A stretch of DNA of 64,000 nt from Lachnospiraceae bacterium (GCA_017482005.1 JAFUOI010000008.1:62001-126000); one strand, 5' to 3'; shown: positions 44,202 through 53,978, counted from the first letter of the stretch. Notes: a model not told the origin generated them from the letters alone. Translations and numbers: made by a program.

Positions 44202-45655
44202 GAAAAATCCCTTTCCTCTCTAAGTTCCATCGCCTGCAGATAATATGTATTGAAATGCTCTTTCTCCGCAAGATTTATACTTTTTGTAGTCCTTACCATA
44301 TCCGCGGTCCTGTCGCCGAGCCCATAAAGATATGCCCCTGAAAGCGCTGTGTTCCCGACTGCGGTTGTTCTCTTTTTCCATATAGTAGGAATCAAGCCGA
44401 TATCGCAAGCTGCTTTCACATCCAGCTTATAACCGAACCCACCTGCCAGATAAACACGCTCAACATCCCTCTCTGATATGCCTGCTTCTTCCAATAAAAT
44501 TCGAATTCCGGCAAACACCGCTGCCTTTGCCGTCTGCAAAGCACGGATATCCTCCCGGCAAATCTCTATCTGTCCCTGCTTATAGCCCGTTGCAAAATAG
44601 CGCTCATCCAAAAGTCCCGTTTCATCTACGATACCTTTTTCCAATAAGTCCGCTACTGCCGCAATCACGTCCGCCCCATACATCCGACCGCCAAATCCAC
44701 CTTCAAACGCCGGTCCGGCGGCTGTTGCCGTACAAAGATTCCCTTCCGGGGAAATGAGTACCATCTCACCATTCGTGCCAAGATCAATAAACAATGCCCG
44801 AGATACCTTATCACTTTCCATTAATCGCCGGCAGACAAGCATTCCTGCCAAAATGTCTCCGCCGACAAATCCTGAAATTCCCGGAACTGTCTCAACCTTT
44901 ATACCATCCAAGTCAAAAGAAACTGACGCTGTTGTCACCGGAACAAAGGGTGCCATTGAAAGCCCCTCCACATCATAATTCATCAGCAAATGTGTCATCA
45001 CCGTATTACCCGCAAGAACTATTCTCTCAGGCTGATAGCCTTCTTTCTTCCACTTATCAACAGCCTGTTGCAATATCTCTTTGACCGGATCGGACAATTC
45101 ACTGCTTTCTCCTTCCATTGCCTTCTCCATGCGGCTCACTACATCTGCACCGTATTTCCTCTGCGGATTCATCGTTTTATATGTATCCAAAATTCTGCCG
45201 GTAGCCTTTTCCGCAAGCAATAGTACGATAGTTGTCGTCCCGAGATCTCCCACAATCATTGTTTCTGAAAAGATTTCCTGTGGCAACACCGTATTCTTCT
45301 TTTCCAAAAAAAGCACCTGATCAAGAATCATTGTCTCCTTTTGGGAATTCTCATATCCATCCGGCAAAGAAATAGCACAATCCTGCTGTGGTTTTGCAAA
45401 GCAGGCAAGTCTCCATCCATCTCTTAACTCCTGCGGCGAAAACCGGCGCCGGTCTGCCGGCAATGGAAGCGGTGCTCCGCTCAAAAAGCGAACACTGCAC
45501 TTCCCACATGTCCCGTGACCTCCGCAGTGTGACACATCAAACAAATTATTTTCCGTAAGCACAGAAAGAACGTTTTCCCCTTTTTCAAGAGAAAACGTTC
45601 CTTCCTTCTGTATTTCTATCGTTATTCTTTGACCATTGTCTCTCTGATTATCCAT
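44198..45655 (-). CDS. 2Fe-2S/ASKHA corrinoid-protein activator-like protein (DUF4445)
   Basis: A 485-residue protein resembling the ATP-dependent reductive activators of corrinoid methyltransferases (RACo/RamA-like group). Residues 10-105 form a plant-type 2Fe-2S ferredoxin domain (SHCGGHGTCGKCSVRF, then RLACF). The rest is an ASKHA ATPase-like DUF4445 region (VGDLGTTTIVLLL, VLAGNTVMTHLL, FIDLGTNGEMVL, YLAGGFGYKLDVK). No corrinoid protein or methyltransferase gene is in the window, so the partner is elsewhere. It overlaps glgB by four bases. Confidence 0.88.
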   Translation of the reverse strand: MDNQRDNGQRITIEIQKEGTFSLEKGENVLSVLTENNLFDVSHCGGHGTCGKCSVRFLSGAPLPLPADRRRFSPQELRDGWRLACFAKPQQDCAISLPDGYENSQKETMILDQVLFLEKKNTVLPQEIFSETMIVGDLGTTTIVLLLAEKATGRILDTYKTMNPQRKYGADVVSRMEKAMEGESSELSDPVKEILQQAVDKWKKEGYQPERIVLAGNTVMTHLLMNYDVEGLSMAPFVPVTTASVSFDLDGIKVETVPGISGFVGGDILAGMLVCRRLMESDKVSRALFIDLGTNGEMVLISPEGNLCTATAAGPAFEGGFGGRMYGADVIAAVADLLEKGIVDETGLLDERYFATGYKQGQIEICREDIRALQTAKAAVFAGIRILLEEAGISERDVERVYLAGGFGYKLDVKAACDIGLIPTIWKKRTTAVGNTALSGAYLYGLGDRTADMVRTTKSINLAEKEHFNTYYLQAMELREERDFS

Positions 45656-45664
45656 GACGCCATC

Positions 45665-45838
45665 CTACACAAACTGATTTCTGTCCGGATCGTAAGAATA
45701 GTTAATTCCGGAAAGCTTATCCGACAGTTCCTGTTTGTCAACATCCAAGTCTTCACACATCGCATCCAGAGAAGGATAATAATCTCGCAATTTTAAATTC
45801 ACAAAACTAAGCAACATTACCGGATCTTTCGGAATCAT
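45665..45838 (-). CDS. DUF4250 small protein
   Basis: A 57-residue DUF4250 protein (starts MIPKDPVMLLSFVNLKLRD, ends YSYDPDRNQFV), common in Clostridia, function unknown. AGGTGAGAGAA before the ATG at 45838 supports this start over a GTG three codons upstream. First gene of the operon continuing into the 2Fe-2S activator nine bases later. Confidence 0.85.
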   Translation of the reverse strand: MIPKDPVMLLSFVNLKLRDYYPSLDAMCEDLDVDKQELSDKLSGINYSYDPDRNQFV

Positions 45839-45907
45839 TTCTCTCACCTGTCCTTTTTTCTTAGCTTACCATGAAATTCTGTGTTTTTAAAGACAAAAAC
45901 CATTTTT

Positions 45908-48502
45908 TTAGGATTCTTTCCATGCCACCTGTGCCGTCAGTTCTTCACCAGAAACCAAAATCTCAATGGTGTCACCCGCACGTACCTGATCTCCAAGAAT
46001 CATCCTTGCTGCCAGTGTCTCCACGTGCTTTTGCATAAAACGCTTGAGAGGTCTTGCTCCGTACACCGGATCATATCCGTTTTCAATAATATAATGCTCT
46101 GCTTCCGGTGTCAGAGAAATGCGTATTTCCTTCTCTGCAAGTCTTGCATTAATATCCTCCACCAGCAGCTTTATAATACCTCCGATATTTCCTTTTGTGA
46201 GCGGCTTAAACAGAATAATCTCATCCAGACGGTTTAAAAACTCCGGTCGGAAATGAGAACGCAGATCGCTCATTACCGCTGTTTCTGCCTGCTCCGTAAT
46301 CGACCCGTTCTCCGAAATACCATCCAGAAGATAGGTTGCACCGATATTGGAAGTCATAATCAGTATCGTATTTTTAAAATCTACCGTTCTTCCCTGTGAA
46401 TCCGTGATTCTTCCGTCATCAAGCACCTGCAGCAGCACATTGAAAACGTCCGGATGGGCTTTTTCAATCTCATCAAACAGCACAACGCTGTACGGACGTC
46501 TGCGCACAGCCTCTGTCAGCTGTCCGCCTTCCTCGTATCCGACATATCCCGGAGGTGCCCCGATCAGACGCGAAACGGAATACTTCTCCATATATTCACT
46601 CATGTCGATGCGCACCATATTACTTTCATCATCAAACAAGTTTTCTGCCAATGCCTTAGCAAGTTCTGTTTTTCCCACACCGGTCGGGCCGAGGAATAAA
46701 AACGACCCTATCGGTTTTGACGGATCCTTAATCCCCGCCTTGGAGCGGATAATTGCCTCCGTCACCTTGGTCACACCCTCATCCTGTCCGATGACTCTCT
46801 TGTGTAACTGCTCATCCAAATGCAGAGTCTTATTCCGTTCACCTTCCGTCAGTTTTGCCACCGGAATACCCGTCCATCGTGATACAATCTTGGCAATCTC
46901 ATCGTCATTGACATTTTCATGGACAAGCGTATGCTCCGTCTCATTTACATTTTCTTCTTCTATTTCCAGCTGCTTTTTGAGCGTCGGCAATGTTCCGTAA
47001 GACAGCTCTGCTGCTCTTTCAAGATTGCCTTCACGCTGCGCAATCTGAATCTCATTACTTACCTGCTCAATCTCTTCTCTGAGTTTTTGCAGCTTCTCCA
47101 CGGAATTCTTTTCGTTCTCCCACGTTGCTTTCTTACCGCTGAGTTCCTCTTTCAGCTCTGCCAGCTCTTTCTGAAGCGCGGAAAGTCTGTCTTTGGACAG
47201 ATTATCGTCCTCCTTCTTCAGCGCAGCCTCCTCAATTTCCATCTGCATTACGCGGCGGGACAGTTCATCTAATTCCGTCGGCATGGAATCCAGTTCCGTC
47301 TTTATAAGTGCACACGCTTCATCCACCAGATCAATTGCTTTGTCCGGCAAAAACCGGTCCGTAATATATCGATTGGAAAGCACCGCCGCACTCACAAGGG
47401 CATTGTCCATAATCTTTACACCGTGGAATACTTCATAGCGGTCTTTGAGCCCTCTCAAAATAGAAATCGTATCCTCCACAGTCGGCTCCTCGACCAATAC
47501 CGTCTGAAATCTTCGTTCCAGTGCCGCATCCTTTTCAATATATTGTCTATATTCGTCCAGCGTCGTTGCACCGATACAATGCAGTTCTCCCCGCGCAAGC
47601 ATTGGTTTTAGCATATTGCCGGCATCCAATGCTCCGTCCGTTTTTCCGGCTCCGACGATTGTGTGAAGCTCATCAATAAATAGAATAATCTGTCCCTCGC
47701 TCTTGCGTACATCCTCAAGAACCGCTTTCAGACGCTCCTCAAACTCACCGCGGTATTTTGCTCCTGCCACGAGAGCTCCCATATCAAGTGCAAAAATCTT
47801 TTTATCCTTTAACGTCTGCGGTACATCACCTCGTACGATACGCTGTGCAAGCCCTTCTACAACCGCAGTTTTTCCGACTCCCGGCTCACCTATGAGCACC
47901 GGATTGTTTTTTGTCTTGCGGGATAAAATACGGATTACATTCCGAATCTCATTATCCCTTCCGATGACCGGATCCAGTTTTTGACTGCGCGCACGTTCCA
48001 CAAGATCCTGACCGTATTTTTCAAGGGTATCATAAGTTGCCTCCGGATTATCACTTGTCACGCGCTGATTACCCCGCACCGTAGACAGTGCCTGCAAAAA
48101 GCGCTCCCTCGTCAGCCCATATTCACCAAACAGTTTCTTGAGTTCAGAATTCGGATGTTTTAAAAGTGATAAAAACAAATGCTCCACGGAAACATATTCG
48201 TCCCCCATGACCTTCGCCTCATCCTCCGCCAACACCAGTGCCTGATTAAGCGCCTGACTCATATAAAGCTGTCCTCCGCTGACTTTCACCCGCTTTTCAA
48301 CAGCCTGACGACATCTCTGTGCAAAGTGCTCTTTATTTATTTCCATTTTTTCGATCAATTTCAAAATCAGACTGTCTTCCACCATGAGAAGACTCATCAG
48401 TAAATGTTCCTGATCGATTTCCTGATTTCCGTACTCGTATGCAAGTTTTTCACAGCCGTTGACTGCTTCCAATGACTTTTGTGTAAATTTTGAAATATTC
48501 AT
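45908..48502 (-). CDS. clpB: ATP-dependent disaggregase ClpB
   Basis: An 864-residue hexameric chaperone that extracts proteins from aggregates together with DnaK. Order: N-terminal Clp repeat domain (1-145), first AAA+ module with [13 protein letters not shown], the coiled-coil middle domain of ClpB (about 400-525), second AAA+ module with [14 protein letters not shown] and C-terminal D2 small domain. It is full length. A CIRCE element overlaps the promoter region upstream, so it belongs to the HrcA heat-shock regulon. Confidence 0.97.
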   Translation of the reverse strand: MNISKFTQKSLEAVNGCEKLAYEYGNQEIDQEHLLMSLLMVEDSLILKLIEKMEINKEHFAQRCRQAVEKRVKVSGGQLYMSQALNQALVLAEDEAKVMGDEYVSVEHLFLSLLKHPNSELKKLFGEYGLTRERFLQALSTVRGNQRVTSDNPEATYDTLEKYGQDLVERARSQKLDPVIGRDNEIRNVIRILSRKTKNNPVLIGEPGVGKTAVVEGLAQRIVRGDVPQTLKDKKIFALDMGALVAGAKYRGEFEERLKAVLEDVRKSEGQIILFIDELHTIVGAGKTDGALDAGNMLKPMLARGELHCIGATTLDEYRQYIEKDAALERRFQTVLVEEPTVEDTISILRGLKDRYEVFHGVKIMDNALVSAAVLSNRYITDRFLPDKAIDLVDEACALIKTELDSMPTELDELSRRVMQMEIEEAALKKEDDNLSKDRLSALQKELAELKEELSGKKATWENEKNSVEKLQKLREEIEQVSNEIQIAQREGNLERAAELSYGTLPTLKKQLEIEEENVNETEHTLVHENVNDDEIAKIVSRWTGIPVAKLTEGERNKTLHLDEQLHKRVIGQDEGVTKVTEAIIRSKAGIKDPSKPIGSFLFLGPTGVGKTELAKALAENLFDDESNMVRIDMSEYMEKYSVSRLIGAPPGYVGYEEGGQLTEAVRRRPYSVVLFDEIEKAHPDVFNVLLQVLDDGRITDSQGRTVDFKNTILIMTSNIGATYLLDGISENGSITEQAETAVMSDLRSHFRPEFLNRLDEIILFKPLTKGNIGGIIKLLVEDINARLAEKEIRISLTPEAEHYIIENGYDPVYGARPLKRFMQKHVETLAARMILGDQVRAGDTIEILVSGEELTAQVAWKES

Positions 48503-48566
48503 AACCTCGTCTCCTCCTGTTTTTCTTATTATTTTTCCGTTTCTAGTTCTTTTTTATACGAAATTG

Positions 48567-48593
48567 TTAGCACTGTCAATAGGCGAGTGCTAA
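48567..48593. promoter_or_regulatory. CIRCE operator (HrcA)
   Basis: TTAGCACTG-N9-GAGTGCTAA; the consensus is TTAGCACTC-N9-GAGTGCTAA, so there is one mismatch. A minus-strand TTGACA lies inside it, with TATAAA 15 bases further, placing the operator over the clpB promoter. Confidence 0.92.
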
Positions 48594-48610
48594 TTATTTT
48601 ATAAAAATAT

Positions 48611-48639
48611 CGCAACCCCAGTGTTTATGCGGGGTTGCG
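48611..48639. terminator. Terminator upstream of clpB
   Basis: Stem CGCAACCCC/GGGGTTGCG with an 11-base loop and short T-rich tails on both strands; on the minus strand it ends the gene at 48653. Confidence 0.75.
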
Positions 48640-48652
48640 GTTTCTTAAATTT

Positions 48653-49357
48653 TTATAAAATGCCATCATCCATCTGCTGATTTCTCTTTAAAAGCTGATC
48701 TTTTTTACGACTGTTTTTAACATACATAACCACAGCCCATACTGCCACACAACAGATAAGAACTCCCAACTGTGCCACAAAAAAACTGCCTTTCGCCTTT
48801 CCTAACAAAGCAATTGCACACACTATGGAAAAACTTGCTATAATAATGTCTTCACGGATCATCTTTTTAAGCTTTGCAATCTCCATCAAGTTCTCCTCTT
48901 TTGCCTGTCTTGTCATTCCTTCGTCATACCACCTCATGACTTTTGTCTGTAACTCTGCATAGCGCTGCTTATCTTCTTCCTTAGCAACTAAAACCATTTT
49001 ATCCATCAATTTATAAGCACGTTCCACATTTTCACTGATAAAGAGAGTATAATTACGGGTTATTGTGCATATCAATCCTTCATATACTTCCGGTCTGCCC
49101 GGATATTCGCGAAGCATTTCCATATAAATCATCTCAGCCTTATGGTAATCCTCCATTTTATGAAATGCCTTCCCTGCATCCAGTTTTCTCAAGAATTCTT
49201 CCTCAGCGCTCGCTTCCGCCAATTTAGAGTAACTCACCTCTATAACTTCTCTAATCTGAATCTGAGCACCACAATAAGAACAGAACCCAAAGTCTCTGTC
49301 GTCATCCACCTGAATGTTAGCCTCGCAATTCGGACATTTTAATGCTGTAAGTGCCAT
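48653..49357 (-). CDS. Zinc-ribbon, TPR-like and membrane-span protein
   Basis: A 234-residue protein: N-terminal zinc ribbon with two CxxC pairs (LKCPNCEANI, FGFCSYCGAQI), a helical TPR-like stretch (about 55-140; AGKAFHKMEDYHKAEMIYMEML), and two C-terminal membrane spans (about 170-215). Such proteins are common in Clostridia, but no defined function is known to me. Confidence 0.75.
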   Translation of the reverse strand: MALTALKCPNCEANIQVDDDRDFGFCSYCGAQIQIREVIEVSYSKLAEASAEEEFLRKLDAGKAFHKMEDYHKAEMIYMEMLREYPGRPEVYEGLICTITRNYTLFISENVERAYKLMDKMVLVAKEEDKQRYAELQTKVMRWYDEGMTRQAKEENLMEIAKLKKMIREDIIIASFSIVCAIALLGKAKGSFFVAQLGVLICCVAVWAVVMYVKNSRKKDQLLKRNQQMDDGIL

Positions 49358-49416
49358 ACTTCTCTTTTCCCTCTCTTTTTTCTCTTCCTTATATCAAAGT
49401 GCGGATTACAGTGCTT

Positions 49417-49920
49417 CTACTCATACACGACCCGGTCCAGCTTTCTTAGCAGTGTCACAACCGGTGCAATCAGAATTCCGACACATAAATTGCCGATTCC
49501 ATGCACACAATCCCACGGTAAACCGGCAATAATCCATGCAATCATCCCTTTCAGATCCAGTCCGAACACAATTGCCTGCACCGGTGCATACAGCGTCCCA
49601 TACAAAAAACCATGCGCACTGCAAACAAGAATATATACAACTTTCGGCGCATTCTTCGGTAGCAGCATCGTCACACCCCAGAGAACCGTCCACAAATATA
49701 AATATGGTATCCACCACATGTTAAATCCTGCAAACAGCCCGTTTAGCAACACATACACATAAATAGGATACAACGCTTTTTTTCGATAAACAATCGTAAA
49801 AGCAATGGTAAAAACCCCGAGAAGATGTATGTTAGGCAGAAATTCCATAAAGATCTTGGAGCAGTACATTACTGCCCCAAGCATCCCAAATAATGTCATT
49901 TCCTTGATTGTCAGTTTCAT
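49417..49920 (-). CDS. ECF transporter S component, probably for cobalamin
   Basis: A 167-residue protein with about six membrane spans, resembling substrate-binding S components of energy-coupling-factor transporters. It starts with a four-base overlap to a DUF4430 lipoprotein gene, and both lie behind a cobalamin riboswitch, so the substrate is inferred to be vitamin B12 or a precursor. The ATPase and T components (EcfAAT) are not in the window and would be shared, as is usual for this transporter group. Confidence 0.75.
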   Translation of the reverse strand: MKLTIKEMTLFGMLGAVMYCSKIFMEFLPNIHLLGVFTIAFTIVYRKKALYPIYVYVLLNGLFAGFNMWWIPYLYLWTVLWGVTMLLPKNAPKVVYILVCSAHGFLYGTLYAPVQAIVFGLDLKGMIAWIIAGLPWDCVHGIGNLCVGILIAPVVTLLRKLDRVVYE

Positions 49921-50450
49921 GACTTTTCGTATTTGAAGGTATATGTCTTACCTTCCTCTATATTGGTAGTATCTACACCGGACTGTGCATATTCACCATC
50001 TACGTAAAACGCCCAATATGCACCGTCGGTATCAAAATCTGCCGTCACACCGTTTACCGTCTTTACATAAAGGCCGTATTCCCCCTCATCACCGGCAATC
50101 AGTGCGCAGTCGAGAAGTGCCTCGCCTACAATTGTCTTGTCTGTATGAACCTCAAATACAGTTTCCGCGCCTTCGCCGTCCACTACCGTAAATACAAATA
50201 CGGTTGCGCCTTCTCCTACGGCCTGTACATCCGCCGATGCCCCTGCCGTAGTCTCCTCTGACTCTGACTCTGTCTCTGTCGTCTCCGCCGCAGCAGTATC
50301 CGTTGTGGCAGCCTGCTCCGTCGTTACGGCCTGTTCTGTCTCCCCGGTCTGCGCGTTGTCATTACAACCTGTTGTAAAAAGTGCCATAGCCGCAATCAGC
50401 ATCATACAAAGGAATAATGACAGGTGTTTTTTAATTCTCATCTGTTTCAT
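49917..50450 (-). CDS. DUF4430 lipoprotein, probable cobalamin-binding protein
   Basis: A 177-residue lipoprotein with a TTGC lipobox near residue 29, a Thr/Glu/Ala-rich linker (about 30-75) and a DUF4430 domain. That domain is related to the beta domain of transcobalamin/intrinsic factor (DGAYWAFYVDGEYAQSGVDT). AAAGGAG precedes the ATG. It is the first gene after the cobalamin riboswitch and overlaps the S component gene, so it likely captures B12 at the surface and hands it to the transporter. Confidence 0.8.
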   Translation of the reverse strand: MKQMRIKKHLSLFLCMMLIAAMALFTTGCNDNAQTGETEQAVTTEQAATTDTAAAETTETESESEETTAGASADVQAVGEGATVFVFTVVDGEGAETVFEVHTDKTIVGEALLDCALIAGDEGEYGLYVKTVNGVTADFDTDGAYWAFYVDGEYAQSGVDTTNIEEGKTYTFKYEKS

Positions 50451-50504
50451 TCTTGTATTCTCCTTTAATGTGTATTCCCTCTCTCCGCCGGCTACCGCAG
50501 CGTA

Positions 50505-50682
50505 TCTTGCGATGCGAGAGGCTTCGCTTTCCGGATATTCCGGCTCGGCAAAAATCAGACTGCCTTCTCAGCTTGCGCCAATGACCTGTCCCCACTTTGC
50601 GGCAAGCGGGTAAGTCTGATTCTGTCTTTGCCTTACGGCGACGGGCTCGCACAGGTCTTGCACCTGTTTCCCCGAAAAACAA
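50505..50682 (-). ncRNA. Cobalamin riboswitch
   Basis: The minus strand carries the conserved cobalamin-riboswitch segments in order: GGGAAACAGGTGCAAGACCTG, then TGCGAGCCCGTCGCCGTAA, and at the 3' part GAAGGCAGTC and a stem GCCGGAATATCCGG. It lies between a sigma-A promoter and the DUF4430 lipoprotein gene. The outer borders are approximate. Confidence 0.88.
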
Positions 50683-50686
50683 ATAC

Positions 50687-50715
50687 ATTCTATCACATAA
50701 GCAAAAACATGACAA
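50687..50715 (-). promoter_or_regulatory. Promoter of the cobalamin uptake operon
   Basis: TTGTCA (50715-50710) and TAGAAT (50692-50687) with 17 bases between, just ahead of the riboswitch. The -35 box overlaps the terminator of the P-type ATPase gene. Confidence 0.7.
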
Positions 50716-50740
50716 GAATTCCCATAGAACCCTTGTCATG
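50702..50740 (-). terminator. Terminator of the metal P-type ATPase operon
   Basis: Stem CATGACAAG/CTTGTCATG with a 15-base loop followed by TTTTTG on the minus strand, about 40 bases after the stop at 50783. Confidence 0.8.
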
Positions 50741-50782
50741 TTTTAGTTGTCACAGTATTGTTATCGTTTTTTTATTCGTGCG

Positions 50783-52717
50783 CTATTTCATCTTCAATGC
50801 TCTCATCGCATTCAATATTGCCAGGAATGCCACTCCAACATCTGCAAAAACCGCCGCCCACATGGACGCCATTCCCAGCGCCGCCAAAATAAGCACCAGT
50901 ACTTTCACACCAATTGCAAACACAATATTCTGCTTCACAATCTGCAGCGTCTTTCTCGAAATACGCATTGCCTGTGCAATTTTACTCGGTTCGTCCGTCA
51001 TAATCACAATATCCGCCGCCTCAATTGCTGCATCGCTTCCGAGACCTCCCATGGCAATTCCGATATCTGCCCTTGCCAATACCGGCGCATCGTTCATTCC
51101 GTCCCCGACAAAAATCAACTTACTCGTCTCCGGCTTTTCTGCAAACAGCGCTTCCACACAATCTACCTTATCTCCCGGCAGAAGCGAAGCATGATATTCT
51201 TTCATCCCCAGGGCATCAGCAACCTTAGCCGCTACCTTCTCCTGATCTCCCGTCAGCATGACAATTCTCTGCACGCCTTCTTTTTGGAGACCCTCAATAC
51301 ATTCTTTTGCGTCCGGCTTAAGCTGGTCCTCAATCAGAATATATCCCATGTATTCTTCTCCGTATGACACATGACAGATGGTTCCGCTTTGCATCTCATC
51401 CGGTTTCTGATGCAAGGAATTTCCGATTTCATTCCACTTGTTATTTTTTAATTGACGCGCCATCAGTTTTTCATTACCGACAGCTATCCATTTTCCTTCA
51501 TATTCAGAAATGACACCATGGCCGGCAATCTCTTCCACCCTTGATTTCTCTTGATTTACATCATTTTCTGACACACTTGTCACGTCGATTTTATCGTCGG
51601 TTCCGGATACTTCGTAAGCCTTTACAAGACATTTTGAGATTGGATGATTCGAAAACCGTTCTGCAAACGCCGCATAGAATAACACTTGTTCTTCTTTGCA
51701 TCCGACCGCTTCGACATGGGAAACCGCAAACTCGCCCTTTGTAAGCGTACCTGTTTTATCCATTACAGCAATCTTTGCACTTGCCAAAGCCTCCAGATAG
51801 TTACTGCCCTTTACAAGAATACCGTTCTTACTTGCTGCTCCGATACCGCCGAAAAAGCTGAGGGGAACAGAAATCACCAGCGCACACGGACAGGAAATAA
51901 CAAGGAAGGACAAGGCACGGTACACCCAGACAGCCCAGTCTCCGGTTAAAAGTGAAGGAACCACCGCCAATATCGTTGCCAATATAACAACTACCGGTGT
52001 ATACCAACGGGCAAACTTCGTGATGAAGTTCTCCGTTTCCGCCTTCTTTGACGCTGAGTTTTCCACCAAATCCAGTATCTTGGTTACTGTAGATTCACCA
52101 AATTCTTTACTTACCTTTACTTCTATCAGTCCGGACAGGTTGATACATCCGCTGATTACATCATCTCCCTGTGAAAGATCCCTTGGCATACTCTCACCGG
52201 TCAATGCCATAGTGTCAACCGAAGTCATTCCGCTGATAATCACGCCATCCAAAGGAATCCTCTCACCCGGTTTGATTACGATAACCTCATCCTTTTTAAC
52301 TTCCTGCGGATCCACAGTCAGGACATCTCCGTCCCTTCGTACATTTGCGTAATCCGGCCGGATATCCATAAGCTCGCGTATGGACTTTCTTGACTTGTTT
52401 ACCGCATAGGACTGGAACCATTCACCCACCTGATAAAACAGCATAACTGCCACCGCTTCCGGATATTCACTGATCAGAAACGCCCCCACCGTCGCGATAA
52501 CCATAAGAAACTCTTCATCAAACATCTGTCCGTTGCGGATCTTAGCTGCTGCACCTTTTACAACATCATTTCCTACAATAAAATATGTCAAAAGATAGGC
52601 AATCAATAAAATATTTTCGTTTAGAGCCGGTAACATTTTTTCTGCTGCAATACAGAGACCAAAGCAGATGGTTCCGGCTATAATCCTGCGAAGCCGTTTC
52701 TTTAATTTCTTTGTCAT
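50783..52717 (-). CDS. Heavy-metal P1B-type ATPase (Zn/Cd/Pb exporter type)
   Basis: A 644-residue metal-exporting P-type ATPase. The membrane metal site CPC is in VISCPCALVIS, the phosphorylation site is DKTGTLTKG, the actuator motif is TGES and the nucleotide domain has HPIS and GDGMNDAP. This CPC class exports Zn, Cd or Pb. It lacks an N-terminal HMA domain; instead a separate HMA protein is encoded 15 bases upstream. AGGTGGTG sets the ATG at 52717. An ArsR regulator begins the operon. Confidence 0.94.
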   Translation of the reverse strand: MTKKLKKRLRRIIAGTICFGLCIAAEKMLPALNENILLIAYLLTYFIVGNDVVKGAAAKIRNGQMFDEEFLMVIATVGAFLISEYPEAVAVMLFYQVGEWFQSYAVNKSRKSIRELMDIRPDYANVRRDGDVLTVDPQEVKKDEVIVIKPGERIPLDGVIISGMTSVDTMALTGESMPRDLSQGDDVISGCINLSGLIEVKVSKEFGESTVTKILDLVENSASKKAETENFITKFARWYTPVVVILATILAVVPSLLTGDWAVWVYRALSFLVISCPCALVISVPLSFFGGIGAASKNGILVKGSNYLEALASAKIAVMDKTGTLTKGEFAVSHVEAVGCKEEQVLFYAAFAERFSNHPISKCLVKAYEVSGTDDKIDVTSVSENDVNQEKSRVEEIAGHGVISEYEGKWIAVGNEKLMARQLKNNKWNEIGNSLHQKPDEMQSGTICHVSYGEEYMGYILIEDQLKPDAKECIEGLQKEGVQRIVMLTGDQEKVAAKVADALGMKEYHASLLPGDKVDCVEALFAEKPETSKLIFVGDGMNDAPVLARADIGIAMGGLGSDAAIEAADIVIMTDEPSKIAQAMRISRKTLQIVKQNIVFAIGVKVLVLILAALGMASMWAAVFADVGVAFLAILNAMRALKMK

Positions 52718-52732
52718 TATAAACACCACCTG

Positions 52733-52954
52733 TTATTTTACAACAAACTCTACAACAGGTTCAATCTTCTTTACAATCTTCTCTGCCTCTTTGAGAATAG
52801 TGTTCATCTTATCGTCTTCTGCCGTAATTTCCATCTTCTGCGTCAGGAAGTTTACACTACAGCCTTCCACACCAGGAAGCTCTTTTACCGCTGCTTCCAT
52901 TTTTGCCGCACAATGTGCACATTCCAGTTCCTCAAGAATAATTGTCTTTTTCAT
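52733..52954 (-). CDS. Heavy-metal-associated (HMA) domain protein
   Basis: A 73-residue single HMA domain with metal-binding CAHCAAK (CxxC) near residues 12-18 and the usual beta-alpha-beta pattern. It likely delivers or senses metal for the adjacent P-type ATPase, whose own N-terminal HMA domain is missing. It therefore looks like a detached ATPase domain. Confidence 0.9.
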   Translation of the reverse strand: MKKTIILEELECAHCAAKMEAAVKELPGVEGCSVNFLTQKMEITAEDDKMNTILKEAEKIVKKIEPVVEFVVK

Positions 52955-53023
52955 TGTTATTTCCTCCTACTACATTTATGTGTTTTATATTCCATATAAC
53001 CCTTATAACATTTCGCTTGTTAT

Positions 53024-53389
53024 TTATTCATTGATATGTTCTAATCCCTGGCTTAAAATGGACTTGATATGCCCATCCGCCAAAGAATAAAAGATCGTCT
53101 TACCTTCGCGTCTGTTTTTCACAAGATCCATCTGTTTCAGCACTCTCAGCTGATGTGAAATCGCCGACTGCGTCATTCCGAGAAGATTTGCTATATCACA
53201 TACACACACCTCAGAACACATCAATACATATAATATCCGGATTCTTGTCGTATCACCGAACACACGGAAAAATTCGGCCAGATCTGCCAGTTCTTCTTCC
53301 TGCGGCATATGTGCTTCTACCATCTCTATCATATCATCGTGCACATGCATACATTCACACCGTTCCGCTTCTTCATGTTTTCTTGCCAT
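53024..53389 (-). CDS. ArsR/SmtB family metal-responsive repressor (CadC-like)
   Basis: A 121-residue winged-helix repressor. The ELCVCD-type metal motif is SEVCVCDIANLLGM, followed by the recognition helix TQSAISHQLRVLK. The N-terminus carries extra Cys/His (CECMHVHDD), as in CadC-type Zn/Cd/Pb sensors. It should release its operator on metal binding and allow expression of the HMA protein and P-type ATPase. An inverted repeat right after its -10 box is the probable site. Confidence 0.92.
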   Translation of the reverse strand: MARKHEEAERCECMHVHDDMIEMVEAHMPQEEELADLAEFFRVFGDTTRIRILYVLMCSEVCVCDIANLLGMTQSAISHQLRVLKQMDLVKNRREGKTIFYSLADGHIKSILSQGLEHINE

Positions 53390-53419
53390 AAGCTCCTCCT
53401 TCTTTTAAATTGAATATTC

Positions 53420-53446
53420 TTTCATATGAATATCTGTTCATGTGTT
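53420..53446. promoter_or_regulatory. ArsR-type operator
   Basis: An imperfect palindrome around ATATGAATATCTGTTCATGT, similar to ArsR/SmtB operators (ATA..TGAACA..TATTCATAT on the other strand), immediately downstream of the -10 box. Confidence 0.7.
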
Positions 53447-53475
53447 ATTATATGACTGCCTTATCTCATTGTCAA
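53447..53475 (-). promoter_or_regulatory. Promoter of the metal-efflux operon
   Basis: Consensus TTGACA (53475-53470) and TATAAT (53452-53447) with 17 bases between on the minus strand. Confidence 0.85.
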
Positions 53476-53567
53476 TGGCCTTAACATACTTTTTTCACAT
53501 TTTTCCTTTACAATCATTTTAAAGTTCACTAAAATATAAATAAATTACACACAGAGAGGAGTCCATC

Positions 53568-53894
53568 ATGAGTCAGAAAAAAATGGACGCATACAAAAAT
53601 GCGAAAAAAAACAAAAAACAGATAGAGAAAAAACAGAAACGCAATAGAATTCTTGCATGGATCGGCGGTATTATAGTTGTAGCGGCACTGATTGCAGGAA
53701 GTGCATTTCTTGTGTATTATACACAGCAGCAGGCTTCACCGTCAGCTACAGACAGCTCTGATGCAACTGCACAGGATGTCGCAGATATCCTGCAGCAGAG
53801 TCTTGGTGATGACGGAAGTTACACCATCACAACAGACCCCCTGGAGGAGTCTGAAGCAGAAGAATCCACGGAAACTACAGAATCCGCCGAATAA
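53568..53894 (+). CDS. Unknown single-span membrane protein
   Basis: A 108-residue protein: a very basic N-terminus (about 28 residues, mostly Lys), one span (residues 29-51) and a Ser/Thr/Glu-rich exported tail. AGAGAGGAGTCCATC precedes the ATG. It is one of the few plus-strand genes and stands alone with its own terminator. Not recognised. Confidence 0.75.
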   Translation: MSQKKMDAYKNAKKNKKQIEKKQKRNRILAWIGGIIVVAALIAGSAFLVYYTQQQASPSATDSSDATAQDVADILQQSLGDDGSYTITTDPLEESEAEESTETTESAE

Positions 53895-53915
53895 TTCACT
53901 TATTTGCAATAAATC

Positions 53916-53953
53916 ACCCCGGTCAATCACATCCTGATTGCACCGGGGTTTCT
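53916..53953. terminator. Terminator between convergent genes
   Basis: Stem ACCCCGGT/ACCGGGGT with an inner CAATCA/TGATTG stem, followed by TTTCTATTT on the plus strand. It ends the gene at 53894 and may also serve the minus-strand gene ending at 53979. Confidence 0.8.
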
Positions 53954-53978
53954 ATTTAATTTCTATTTTGACCCTATC

